Assembly: GCA_029203145.1 (NCBI GenBank)
Contig: CP119309.1
Span: 2,381,001-2,445,000 of the forward strand
Length of the DNA stretch: 64,000 nt
DNA from: Candidatus Brevundimonas phytovorans
GTDB taxonomy: Bacteria > Pseudomonadota > Alphaproteobacteria > Caulobacterales > Caulobacteraceae
Direction of reading: 5' to 3'
The translations under genes and the position numbers were made by a program. This document shows positions 47,559 to 55,685 of this stretch, piece by piece. Numbering within the stretch: position 1 is the stretch's first letter; every line of letters begins with the position of its first letter. Below the pieces are notes generated by a model, which did no database searches, was not told the origin of the DNA, and saw only the letters and a list, made by a program, of their open reading frames with translations.

Positions 47559-48566
47559 ATGAGCACGCCCCGTACTGTCCGCCTCGCCGTCATCGGTTCC
47601 GGTCCCGCCGGCTGGACCGCCGCCATCTATGCCGCCCGCGCCTCGCTGAACCCGGTGGTCATCGCCGGTCTGCAACCCGGCGGTCAGCTGACCATCACCA
47701 CGGATGTCGAGAACTATCCCGGCTTCGCCGAGACCATCCAGGGTCCCTGGCTGATGGAGCAGATGCAGGCCCAGGCCGTGCACGTCGGGACCGAGGTCAT
47801 CCATGACATCGTGACCAAGGCCGACCTGTCGCAGCGCCCCTTCCGCCTGACGCTGGACAGCGGCACGGAGCTTCTGGCCGAAACCGTCATCATCTCGACC
47901 GGCGCCCAGGCCAAGTGGCTGGGTCTGGAATCCGAGAGCAAGTATCAGGGCTTTGGCGTTTCCGCCTGCGCCACCTGCGACGGCTTCTTCTATCGCGGCA
48001 AGCAGGTCGCGGTCGTCGGCGGCGGCAACACGGCCGTCGAGGAAGCCCTGTTCCTGACCAACTTCGCCGAGAAGGTCACGGTCATCCACCGCAAGGCCGA
48101 GTTCCGCGCCGAGAAGATCCTGCAGGACCGCCTGTTCGCCCACCCCAAGATCGAGGTGATCTGGGACGTGGCCGTCGATGAAATCCTCGGCGTCGTCGAC
48201 GGCGTGGCCCGCAACGTCACCGGCGTGCGCCTGAAGAACGTCAAGACCGGCGACCTGTCGGAAATCCCCGCCGACGGCGTCTTCATCGCCATCGGCCACG
48301 CCCCGTCTTCGGAGCTGTTCGCGGGTCAGCTGGAGATCAACTCCGGCGGCTATCTGCGGGTCAAGCCGGGCACGGCCTCGACCGCCATCGAAGGCGTCTA
48401 CGCCGCCGGCGACGTGACCGACGACGTCTATCGCCAGGCCGTCACCGCCGCCGGCATGGGCTGCATGGCCGCACTGGAAGCCTCGCGCTTCCTCGCCGAG
48501 GAAGACCACAAGGCCGCCCACAACCCCATCAGCCACGCCGAAGCCGAGAAAATCGGGGCCTGGTAG
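47559..48566 (+). CDS. trxB: Thioredoxin reductase
   Basis: The protein has 335 residues. FAD motif: VIGSGPAGWTAAIYAARA; active-site CATC (Cys137 and Cys140) in ACATCDGFF; NADPH motif VVGGGNTAVEEALFL with HRKAEFRAEKIL; and the final FAD segment GVYAAGDVTDDVYRQAVTAAGMGCMAALEA. It reduces thioredoxin with NADPH in the cytosol. A hairpin at 48574-48604 follows. Confidence 0.97.
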   Translation: MSTPRTVRLAVIGSGPAGWTAAIYAARASLNPVVIAGLQPGGQLTITTDVENYPGFAETIQGPWLMEQMQAQAVHVGTEVIHDIVTKADLSQRPFRLTLDSGTELLAETVIISTGAQAKWLGLESESKYQGFGVSACATCDGFFYRGKQVAVVGGGNTAVEEALFLTNFAEKVTVIHRKAEFRAEKILQDRLFAHPKIEVIWDVAVDEILGVVDGVARNVTGVRLKNVKTGDLSEIPADGVFIAIGHAPSSELFAGQLEINSGGYLRVKPGTASTAIEGVYAAGDVTDDVYRQAVTAAGMGCMAALEASRFLAEEDHKAAHNPISHAEAEKIGAW

Positions 48567-48573
48567 GGCCTCA

Positions 48574-48618
48574 AGCCCATCCTCCCCATCGGGAAGGGTG
48601 GGCTACGGCGCGTTTTTT
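48574..48618 (+). terminator. Probable terminator of trxB
   Basis: AGCCCA/TGGGCT arms (48574-48579 with 48599-48604) extend inward with partly paired C-rich and G-rich sides; TTTTTT follows 8 bases later (48613-48618). The T-run distance makes it a moderate call. Confidence 0.5.
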
Positions 48619-48733
48619 GCGCTAGGCTCGACATCCGATAGCTACCGGCTCGCGGCTTCCTCGCTTTTGATCCATTGCAGACCGCCCATTCGAAGAAGCG
48701 CGCCATAAACCTAGACCCGTAGGATGGTTGTGC

Positions 48734-49792
48734 ATGCGTTCAACACTTCTTGCCCTGCTCATTGTGCTGACCTTGGCTGAAGGCACTGCTGCTCAAATCC
48801 GCACAGATGCAGAAGGACGCCCGATCCGAGACCGGACTGACCCGGACCTTGGCGGAGCCGTTGTCGAAGGTATTGCGACCTCAGATTCATTGTGGCTTCG
48901 CGGCGCTTCCAAGCAGGTCGTGCGGTTTAACCGGCAGACCGGCGAACGATCGGTCGCTGCTCTTCAGGTCTTGGATATCCTGGCTGACGGCCCCCACCTC
49001 TGGGCGCTGGTGGGGCTAGACGCCAATCAAGGCGTCGTGCGTGACCTTCGGGATCCCGATCAACCTGAACGTCGGATCTATTTCGAAGGTAGTCCTGTGG
49101 CCCTGTTTGCCACGAACGACGGCCCCGGCGTCCTGACAACCGAAAAGGTTCTGCTCCCCCTGGCCGACAAGTGGGACCGCAGGCCGCTTGCTGCATCCGT
49201 GGAACCCTACGCACAGGTTTCAGCGCTCACCGATGGCATGCTTTTCGTCGGATACAACAAGGGCGAGTGGGGTGGCGGATTGCGGCGCATTGATGTTTCA
49301 ACCGGGACAATTTCTTTCGTGCGCGAAGCCGGCGCCAATTCATGCGGCGGCCTGATCAGCCCTGACTGCACGCCAGTCGTCGGGATTATCACCGACACCT
49401 CGACTCAGGGCTGCATTCTGGTTGGAGCAAGTTTGGCGCACCTCAGCGGACGATACGGTGAAGTCATGCGGGTTTGTGAAGACCAGATCTCTTCAGTCTT
49501 CGCTGATCCGCTCCCCATCAAGCCCGGTTCAATCGTCAATCGAGCCGGACAAACCTGGCCGTTCAACAGTTTGATCGCGACTGACGACGGCTGGATTGCC
49601 GTCGGGCAGAACCGTTTTGCCCGCTCGCGAAATGGGACTATCACAACTGGCGACGTTCCTATCCTTCGAGCCTGGGCAGGGCTCCAGGTTTCTGATCCCG
49701 ACGATGGTCTCATTTTCATTGAAGCGGCGTGTTGCTGGGGCTCGGACACGTTTGTCCCATATCAAATGATCGCCGTTCCCATTGGGCTATAG
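48734..49792 (+). CDS. Orphan secreted protein of lower GC content
   Basis: The protein has 352 residues. The ATG at 48734 is preceded by AGGATGG; two codons upstream is a TTG alternative. Signal peptide MRSTLLALLIVLTLAEGTAA, then QIRTDAEGRPIRDRTDPDL. The mature part has repeated segments of the form DSLWLRGASKQVVRFNRQTG, DGPHLWALVGLDANQG, DGMLFVGYNKGEWGGGLRRID and DDGWIAVGQNRFARS, suggestive of a beta-propeller. Five cysteines cluster in the second half. The GC of about 57 percent and its codons differ from neighbours, which fits recent transfer. Family unknown. Confidence 0.75.
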   Translation: MRSTLLALLIVLTLAEGTAAQIRTDAEGRPIRDRTDPDLGGAVVEGIATSDSLWLRGASKQVVRFNRQTGERSVAALQVLDILADGPHLWALVGLDANQGVVRDLRDPDQPERRIYFEGSPVALFATNDGPGVLTTEKVLLPLADKWDRRPLAASVEPYAQVSALTDGMLFVGYNKGEWGGGLRRIDVSTGTISFVREAGANSCGGLISPDCTPVVGIITDTSTQGCILVGASLAHLSGRYGEVMRVCEDQISSVFADPLPIKPGSIVNRAGQTWPFNSLIATDDGWIAVGQNRFARSRNGTITTGDVPILRAWAGLQVSDPDDGLIFIEAACCWGSDTFVPYQMIAVPIGL

Positions 49793-49897
49793 GGGACCCC
49801 CTCCACTTCCAAGGCCCGCTTCCCACCCGTTCTGGCATTTCAGAGCGGACGCACTCGAGGCGGGGCGACGATAGCCGCCGCGCCGCGACAGCGACGG

Positions 49898-51130
49898 TCA
49901 GACCGCCGGCTTGCCCACTTCCTCGACCGCCATGGCGGTGACGCCGGGCGGAGGCGCGACCGCGACGGCGGGCGCCGCCTCATAGGCCTTCAGCCGTTCG
50001 TTGATGGCGGCGATTTCGTCCTTGCTGGCCTGACGGCGGCCGCCCAGGCTGGCGATGCCGACCACGCGGGTCTGGCCGTCAATCTCGACGGTGCGCAACT
50101 GGTTCGGCGCGGCGCCGGCCAAGGCCTCCTCGACGCTGTCGGCGGCCAGCAGGATGCGGGGCCGGGCGAAGCGGGCCTCGTCGATGACAGGTTCGCGGCC
50201 CGCCGACCTCTGGGCGAAGGCTGCGCTTTCGCCCGGCGCGCCCTTCCAGCGATAGAAGATGTGCGCCCCGACCTGGGTGATCTTGGCCAGGGTCGGCGAC
50301 CACCACGGATGGACGTAGTCGGCGTGATAGTGGGTCGCGGTGCCCACGCGCGTCGCCACATGGCCGGCCAGGGCGCGCTCGGCCACGCGGGCGGCGCGGG
50401 ACCAGGCCCAGGGGATGGGGGCGCGGCTCAGCGCCCCGTCGCAGGTGAAGCTGAACTGGCAGCCGGCAGTCCGCTCGGCGCCCTGATAGACCACGCCGCA
50501 GACCGTGTTGGGATAGTTGGGGTCGCGCACGCGGTTCAGCACGACCTGGGCCACGCCCTCCTGCCCCTCGCTCGGCTCCAGCGCCGCCTCGTAGTAGACG
50601 GCCTGGGTCAGGCAGCGCAGGGCGCGTTTGCGGTCAGCCTCGGTGGCGGGACGCAGGTCGAAGGGCTTCGCGGGTTGCAACGCGCCCAAGGCATTGGGCA
50701 TGGCCGCGTTCAACTGCTGGGCGGCGACGCCCGAGACGCCGGCGTCCAGAGACGGCTTGCCGCCCAGGGTCAGACTCTCCCACCCCGGCGTCAGGTCATA
50801 AAGCTCGGGCAGGTTCAACGCCGGGTCGAAGCGGCGGGCGATGGCCAACTGGCCGGGGTCCAGCCGCGCCATGATCAGTTTCAGGCCGTTCGGGGTCAGG
50901 TCGCCGCCAGTAGCGCGGGCCACAGCCTCGGCGGTGCGGTCCAGATCAGGCCGCACGCTGGAGCTGGCCGACATGGCCAGACCCATGACCGCCAGACTGA
51001 CGGCCACCGCCATAGGCGCCATGGCCAGGGCCTGACGTCCGGTCGTCTTCAACTGCGGCAGTCGGCCTTTCAGCATCCAGCGTCCCATAGGCGGCGCTGG
51101 CGAGCGCCGGAGGGAGATCAGGATGGTCAC
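49898..51130 (-). CDS. SleB-type cell wall hydrolase (paralogue 1)
   Basis: The protein has 410 residues from GTG 51130; in-frame ATGs at 51088 and 51076 are alternatives. A hydrophobic segment (MAPMAVAVSLAVMGLAMSA) near residue 37 is a membrane anchor. From about residue 160 the SleB/hydrolase_2 domain: LTQAVYYEAALEPSEGQEGVAQVVLNRVRDPNYPNTVCGVVYQGA, GCQFSFTCDG and VGTATHYHADYVHP, with the catalytic Glu in YYEA. The family cleaves peptidoglycan (muramidase or lytic transglycosylase type). A second paralogue is encoded 2 kb away. Confidence 0.9.
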   Translation of the reverse strand: MTILISLRRSPAPPMGRWMLKGRLPQLKTTGRQALAMAPMAVAVSLAVMGLAMSASSSVRPDLDRTAEAVARATGGDLTPNGLKLIMARLDPGQLAIARRFDPALNLPELYDLTPGWESLTLGGKPSLDAGVSGVAAQQLNAAMPNALGALQPAKPFDLRPATEADRKRALRCLTQAVYYEAALEPSEGQEGVAQVVLNRVRDPNYPNTVCGVVYQGAERTAGCQFSFTCDGALSRAPIPWAWSRAARVAERALAGHVATRVGTATHYHADYVHPWWSPTLAKITQVGAHIFYRWKGAPGESAAFAQRSAGREPVIDEARFARPRILLAADSVEEALAGAAPNQLRTVEIDGQTRVVGIASLGGRRQASKDEIAAINERLKAYEAAPAVAVAPPPGVTAMAVEEVGKPAV

Positions 51131-51183
51131 CCAATCCGGCGCTTTTCAGGCCCGTTGATTACCGTTCCGTGAGCGACCGCGCT

Positions 51184-51663
51184 CTAGCGGTCGCCCAGGC
51201 TGGACCGCAGCATCCAGGCGGCCTTTTCGTGAGCGGCCAGACGCTGGGTCATCAGATCGACCGAGGCCTCGTCGCCGACCTTGTCGGCGGCGTCGAGGGC
51301 GGCGCGGGCCGTGGCGATCAGCACGCCGTGGTCCTTGATCAGCTCCTTGAGCATGGCGTTGGCGTCCTTTTCCGGGTCGCCGTCCTTGATCGAGGTCAGG
51401 TTGGCGAAGGCCGAGGCGCTCTGCGGGGCCAGTTCGCCCAGGGCGCGGATACGCTCGGCGATGTCGTCCAGCGCGGCCCAGATTTCATTGTACTGCTGCT
51501 CCAGCAGCTTGTGCAGGCTGAAGAATTCCGGCCCGCGAACGTTCCAGTGATAGCCGTGCGTCTTCTGATAGACGGCGAAGCTGTCGGCCAGAACCTTGGA
51601 CAGTTCCTGCGCGACATCGCCGCGCTCCTTGGGTTTCAGGCCGGTGTCGATGGAAGCGGTCAT
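51184..51663 (-). CDS. dps: Dps family DNA-binding ferritin-like protein
   Basis: The protein has 159 residues. Dps signatures: LSKVLADSFAVYQKTHGYHWNVRG with the ferroxidase His in YHWN, LLEQQYNEIWAALDDIAERIRALG with the Asp of the DxxxE-like site, and a C-terminal helix pair (QRLAAHEKAAWMLRSSLG). It forms 12-mer shells that oxidise and store iron and shield DNA. Its upstream region includes a type A repeat. It lies between two SleB paralogues, near DUF6481. Confidence 0.93.
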   Translation of the reverse strand: MTASIDTGLKPKERGDVAQELSKVLADSFAVYQKTHGYHWNVRGPEFFSLHKLLEQQYNEIWAALDDIAERIRALGELAPQSASAFANLTSIKDGDPEKDANAMLKELIKDHGVLIATARAALDAADKVGDEASVDLMTQRLAAHEKAAWMLRSSLGDR

Positions 51664-51831
51664 GTCTGCTCCTGAAGGCGTGACGAACGAAGATCCAGCT
51701 TTGCAGGTAGGTGTTTTCTCAGGCCCGCCAAGGGGCGAGGCGGCCTGCGCCCATGAATCTTCACTGCTGAAACGCTGAAGTCGCCGGGGCGTTGCAGGCG
51801 CAGACAGCGCTCAAACAGCCGAGCGCCAAAC

Positions 51832-51972
51832 CCCTCTCCTCTTGCGGGAGAAGGTGGTCCGTCAGGGCCGGATGAGGGGTCTCGCAATGGCGGACGAAGG
51901 CGGCGCGTTGAACCTCGCGCCCCCCTCATCCGTCCGGCTTCGCCGTCCACCTTCTCCCGCAAAGGGAGAAGG
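51832..51972. repeat. Type A intergenic palindromic repeat, copy 2
   Basis: The left hairpin CTCTCCTCTTGCGGGAGAAGG and the right CCTTCTCCCGCAAAGGGAGAAGG enclose GATGAGGGG and CCCCTCATC as an inner inverted pair. It occupies much of the 331-base gap 51664-51994 between dps and DUF6481, which holds no gene I can see; 51664-51831 should contain the dps promoter. Confidence 0.85.
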
Positions 51973-51994
51973 GCCTTAGCTGGAAGACGCTTGT

Positions 51995-52357
51995 TTAGCG
52001 CTGACGCGCCTTGCGGGCGGCGTAGCGGGCGTCGCGAGCGGCCTTCTGTTCTTCCTTAGTCAACTGCTTGCGCTCCTTGCGGGCGGCGCGCTTGGCGGCG
52101 TCGACTTCTTCCTGGGCTTCCTGTTCAGCCGCCATGCGTGCGGCTTCCTTCTCGGCCTTCTCACGGCGCTGTTCAGCCTTTTCCAGCTCGAACTGCTGAC
52201 GCAGAGCCTCCTTCTCGGCGGCCCGCTTCGCGGCCAGCTTCTCGAACTCGGGATCCTGAACGGTCGGCTTGGGCTTGAACTTGGCCAGCAGGGCCTTCTT
52301 GGCGTCCTGTTGAGCGGAGATACGGTCGTTGAAGCCGGTTTGTTTGAGGTCTCGCAT
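51995..52357 (-). CDS. DUF6481 family helical protein
   Basis: The protein has 120 residues, nearly all helix-forming. FNDRISAQQDAKKALLAKFKPKP matches the DUF6481 N-terminal signature; the remainder is a strongly charged coiled-coil (EKEALRQQFELEKAEQRREKAEKEAARMAAEQ) ending in a basic RDARYAARKARQR. Such proteins in alphaproteobacteria are small and of unknown role. The basic end could bind nucleic acid. No strong ribosome site. Confidence 0.85.
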   Translation of the reverse strand: MRDLKQTGFNDRISAQQDAKKALLAKFKPKPTVQDPEFEKLAAKRAAEKEALRQQFELEKAEQRREKAEKEAARMAAEQEAQEEVDAAKRAARKERKQLTKEEQKAARDARYAARKARQR

Positions 52358-52501
52358 GCGTAGAGGCGGTCTTCCTTGAAACTCTGATGAGGGGCGACGC
52401 CGATCAGTGGCGGCCCGGCGGGCGTGCGGATGCGCGAACGGCCCGGCGCGCTGGCAAAGCGGAATCCGGCGCGAAAAGCAAGCTCTGCGGCCGTTCCGGA
52501 C

Positions 52502-52522
52502 CTCTAAACGCGCAATTTAGAG
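52502..52522. promoter_or_regulatory. 7-bp perfect inverted repeat upstream of DUF6481 gene
   Basis: CTCTAAA and TTTAGAG flank CGCGCAA. It sits in the 236-base gap 52358-52593 about 145 bases before the DUF6481 start, within AT-richer DNA than the surrounding sequence. It is a candidate operator only. Confidence 0.4.
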
Positions 52523-52593
52523 CGATATCGCGTCCAGAACAGCAGATGGGCCGTCGCGGCGCCGCAGGCAAGCGGGGCCGCGCGCAGGCGCGA

Positions 52594-52794
52594 TTAGCGG
52601 TGCGGCTTGTCGATATGGCCGACGGCGGCGCCGGCCGCCCCGCCGACCGCGGCCCCCACCGGCCCCGCCACCACAGCGCCGGCGATGGCGCCGGTCGCCG
52701 CCTTCTGCTCGACCGAATGGCCGCAGGCGGACAGGGCCAGGGCCGAGACCCCGAGAGCGAGAACGGCGGCGGCGCGGATCGAGGATCGGGTCAT
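52594..52794 (-). CDS. Glycine-zipper lipoprotein
   Basis: The protein has 66 residues from ATG 52794 (CAAGGAG upstream). The signal ends in lipobox LSAC with Cys24. The mature part is a glycine/alanine zipper (GAIAGAVVAGPVGAAVGGAAGAAVG) with a short basic end. Similar small lipoproteins in proteobacteria are outer-membrane-associated, some related to SlyB/osmotically induced types. Function is unknown. Confidence 0.85.
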   Translation of the reverse strand: MTRSSIRAAAVLALGVSALALSACGHSVEQKAATGAIAGAVVAGPVGAAVGGAAGAAVGHIDKPHR

Positions 52795-53159
52795 GGGGCG
52801 GAGAACTCCTTGAAATGGTTCAGCTTGCAACGCGCCCAGAGGCCTAGAGTTCCCCTCTCAAGCGAAACGCCTTTCAGCAAGTAACCCAGCCTTCACGAAT
52901 AGCGTTTACGATCCGATCGGGGCCGGATCGAAATCATCGACCGGTATCCGAATACAGATTCGGCAAGATGTGCTGAAGCAATGACACAGGCTTCTCACAA
53001 GCGGTCGAAACGCCATCTGTAGGCGCGCGACGAATTGCTGCGGCGCAACGATATCTGGCGAATCAACCACATTGAGGTCATAAACAGATGGCTTAAGGCC
53101 CGCCTTCCGGAGGTCGGCCGTTCGTCGATCTCTGGTCCGGAGCCGGTTCGCGACGCGTC
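52795..53159. other. Intergenic region upstream of the second SleB gene
   Basis: The 365 bases between divergent genes have lower GC at 52890-53080 than the rest. They should hold divergent promoters. No open frame with a ribosome site, no tRNA and no strong palindrome were seen. Confidence 0.5.
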
Positions 53160-54185
53160 ATGTCGCCTGGGTTCGTTGAGTACAGGGGCGGCATCCTCGC
53201 CCTGCTGAACAGGACTACGCCTTTGAGTTTCTCTTCGCAGACGCGTGCGCTGATGCACGCCGCCCAATCGATTCGCCTGCGCCCCAGGACGGCGGCTGCG
53301 GCGTTCGGCGGCGTGGTCAGCCTTGCTGTCGGTGGAGCCTATCTGGGCGGCGTGGCCGCCCAGGCTTCAACCGTTCGCGCCCAGGCTGAACGCCTGCAAG
53401 GCGCCGGCTCCCAGGGCTATACCCAGGAAGCCATGGCCGCTGCGGCGGGCGGCCTGGACGCCAGCGCCCTGGCCATCGCTGATCGCCATGACCCCTATTC
53501 CGTCGCTGGCGCCGCCCAGCGCGACCGTCAGGCGGAACTGCTGACCGCCCGCCTGGAAGAGAGCCAGAACGGCCTGCGTCGCGCCAACCTGACCAGCCCC
53601 GCCGCCCGCCCCTTCAATCTCGGCAGTTCGCTGGACCAGTCGCGCGATCTCGATTGCCTGACCAAGGCCGCCTATTACGAAGCGCGCGGCGAGGGTGTGG
53701 ACGGCATGAAGGCCGTGGCCCAGGTGGTTCTGAACCGCGCCCGTCACGCCGCCTTCCCCAATACCGTCTGCGCCGTGGTCTTCCAGGGCTCGAACCGCAG
53801 CAGCGGCTGCCAGTTCAGCTTTACCTGCAACGGCGCCATGCGCGGCGCCGTCAACCGCGCCGCCTGGAACCGCGCGCGCGACGTGGCGTCCAAGGCCCTG
53901 TCAGGTCAGGTCTATGCCCCTGTCGGCAACGCCACCCATTTCCACACCACCGGGGTTTCGCCCAGCTGGCGCAACAGCCTGGTCAAGGTCGGCCAGGTCG
54001 GCGATCACCTCTTCTATCGCTTCGGCGGTCGTTCGGGCTCCAGCGACGCCTTCCGCTACACCCCGCGTCCCTCGAGCGGCGCCGAGACCCCGCGCCTGAT
54101 TCAGGCCAGTCTCAAGACGACCGAGGCCTCGACCGGCCCTGTGCCCTACAACCAGATCGCGTCGGAAACCGCCGTCGCCGGATAA
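53160..54185 (+). CDS. SleB-type cell wall hydrolase (paralogue 2)
   Basis: The protein has 341 residues from ATG 53160; a later start at TTG 53223 with AGGA seven bases before it, or ATG 53253, is possible. A hydrophobic stretch (AAAAFGGVVSLAVGGAYLGGVAA) lies near residue 45. The SleB domain starts near residue 165: LTKAAYYEARGEGVDGMKAVAQVVLNRARH, FPNTVCAVVFQGSNRSSGCQFSFTCNG, THFHTTGVSPSW. The catalytic Glu is in YYEARGE. It lacks the long C-terminal extension of paralogue 1. A periplasmic peptidoglycan hydrolase is likely. Confidence 0.9.
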   Translation: MSPGFVEYRGGILALLNRTTPLSFSSQTRALMHAAQSIRLRPRTAAAAFGGVVSLAVGGAYLGGVAAQASTVRAQAERLQGAGSQGYTQEAMAAAAGGLDASALAIADRHDPYSVAGAAQRDRQAELLTARLEESQNGLRRANLTSPAARPFNLGSSLDQSRDLDCLTKAAYYEARGEGVDGMKAVAQVVLNRARHAAFPNTVCAVVFQGSNRSSGCQFSFTCNGAMRGAVNRAAWNRARDVASKALSGQVYAPVGNATHFHTTGVSPSWRNSLVKVGQVGDHLFYRFGGRSGSSDAFRYTPRPSSGAETPRLIQASLKTTEASTGPVPYNQIASETAVAG

Positions 54186-54218
54186 CCTCCCGGTGACGGC
54201 CCGACCGTGGATGGCTGT

Positions 54219-54428
54219 CTAGCGGTCTTGCGTCTTCCACTGCGGCGTCATGTTCTGCTTCAGGTTGCCGAACCGGCCCTGTTGATGCGTGTTGACGCCC
54301 ATATCGCCCGGCGGCCCCTTCGCGGCGCCGGTCGCCAACTCATGCCGATCCGCCATATCCTGAACCGCGCACGCGCCATGATCGGCAAAGCTGCGCTGCT
54401 CCTTGGGTACGGATAAGGACTTGGTCAT
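54219..54428 (-). CDS. Small conserved-type hypothetical protein
   Basis: The protein has 69 residues. A strong ribosome site (GGTGAAAGGAG) precedes ATG 54428, which supports a real gene. The C-terminal motif QQGRFGNLKQNMTPQWKTQDR resembles the N-x-GR-GN-KQNT pattern I have seen in small alphaproteobacterial proteins, for which no role is known. It is divergent from the acyltransferase and convergent with the SleB gene. It is polar throughout, with no signal peptide. Confidence 0.65.
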   Translation of the reverse strand: MTKSLSVPKEQRSFADHGACAVQDMADRHELATGAAKGPPGDMGVNTHQQGRFGNLKQNMTPQWKTQDR

Positions 54429-54536
54429 GGCGGGCTCCTTTCACCTCAAGGAAACGAGCCCCGACGCAAGGATGTTCCCGGCCTGTTTCTTGCTGAAGAC
54501 GGCTCAGACCGCCCCCGACGTCCCGGAAGCCGCCGC

Positions 54537-55685
54537 ATGACCCTGACCTCCGCCGCCCCGCCCGCCGCCTCCAAAACGCGTGGCGGCGCGCTCGACGCCC
54601 TGAGATTTGTCGCCGCCCTGTTCGTGGTGGTGTTTCATTTCGGGGATGCGGCGCCGATCTCGCTGCAGTCGATGCATGGCTTTCTGGGACGCGGCTATCT
54701 GGCCACCGACTTCTTCCTGATCCTGTCGGGCTTCGTTCTGGCCAAGGCCTATGGCGCGGGCGTCGCCAGCCGCAAGGTGTCCCTGGCCCGGTTTTGGCTC
54801 AAGCGGCTGGCCCGCTGCTATCCCACCCATATCATCACCCTGGCCATGCTGGTCGTCATGGTGCTCGCCGCCGGGGCCCTGGGCATGCAGGCGAGCAATG
54901 AGGGCCGGTTTGACCTGTCCGGCCTGCCCGCCCAGATCCTGCTGCTGCATGCCTTCGGGCTGGGCGGCGGTCACTGGAACATTCCCAGCTGGACCATCTC
55001 GACCCTGCTGATCTGCTACGCCTTCTTCCCCATGCTGTGGCGGACCATGCTGAGGATCAACAGCGTCTGCATCAGTCTGGGGCTGGCGATCGGCATTGTC
55101 GTCGGCGCCAACGCCCTGAGCCTGGCCCTGCTGGGCGAGCAGCAGTTCAGCCTGCCCTTCCAGTGGTGCATGTTCCGCGCCGCGCCGCTCTTCCTGGTCG
55201 GGCTGGCGCTGGCGCGCGCGGTTCAGACGGGGCGCTGGACCGCCGGCGCGGCGCGGATCGTCGGCTTTGGCGGGGGGGCCGTCCTGCTGGCCAACGCCTG
55301 GTGGGTCGGGCCGGACCTGATCAACATCCTGGCCATCGGCGCCGTCATCATCGGCTGCGGCGCCTCGCCAGTGACCAAGCCCATCCCCGGCGCCGAATGG
55401 GGCGCCAAGGTGAGCTTCTGCCTGTTCATGGTCCACACCATCACCGGCGCCGTCTGGTTCGACGTGGTCGAGCCGCTGGCGGCCCGCCTGCATCCGGCGA
55501 TCGAGAGCGTGGCCTGGGAGGCCTGGGCCATGTGGTTCGGCGCCCTGGTCTTCACCCTGGTCGCCTCGGACCTCTACAACCGCCTCATCGACGAACCGAT
55601 CCAGAAATGGATTGGCCGCAAATGGTTCGCTCGCCCGGTTACTTCGCGTCCAGACCCACGTCCAACTGCGGAACAGAGTGCGTAA
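54537..55685 (+). CDS. Acyltransferase family 3 membrane protein (OafA-like)
   Basis: The protein has 382 residues and about ten membrane helices. The first block GALDALRFVAALFVVVFHFGDAAP carries the conserved Arg and the His of the acyltransferase-3 motif (R-x10-H); YLATDFFLILSGFVLAKAYG and LARFWLKRLARCYPTH follow. These enzymes add acetyl or other acyl groups to O-antigen, peptidoglycan or exopolysaccharide. The substrate is unknown. Its end overlaps nadC, convergent, by 47 bases. Confidence 0.93.
   Translation: MTLTSAAPPAASKTRGGALDALRFVAALFVVVFHFGDAAPISLQSMHGFLGRGYLATDFFLILSGFVLAKAYGAGVASRKVSLARFWLKRLARCYPTHIITLAMLVVMVLAAGALGMQASNEGRFDLSGLPAQILLLHAFGLGGGHWNIPSWTISTLLICYAFFPMLWRTMLRINSVCISLGLAIGIVVGANALSLALLGEQQFSLPFQWCMFRAAPLFLVGLALARAVQTGRWTAGAARIVGFGGGAVLLANAWWVGPDLINILAIGAVIIGCGASPVTKPIPGAEWGAKVSFCLFMVHTITGAVWFDVVEPLAARLHPAIESVAWEAWAMWFGALVFTLVASDLYNRLIDEPIQKWIGRKWFARPVTSRPDPRPTAEQSA

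Noticed and set aside
53160..53253. Definite start of the second SleB gene
   Set aside because: Three starts (ATG 53160, TTG 53223, ATG 53253) are possible; I kept the longest as none has a strong ribosome site.
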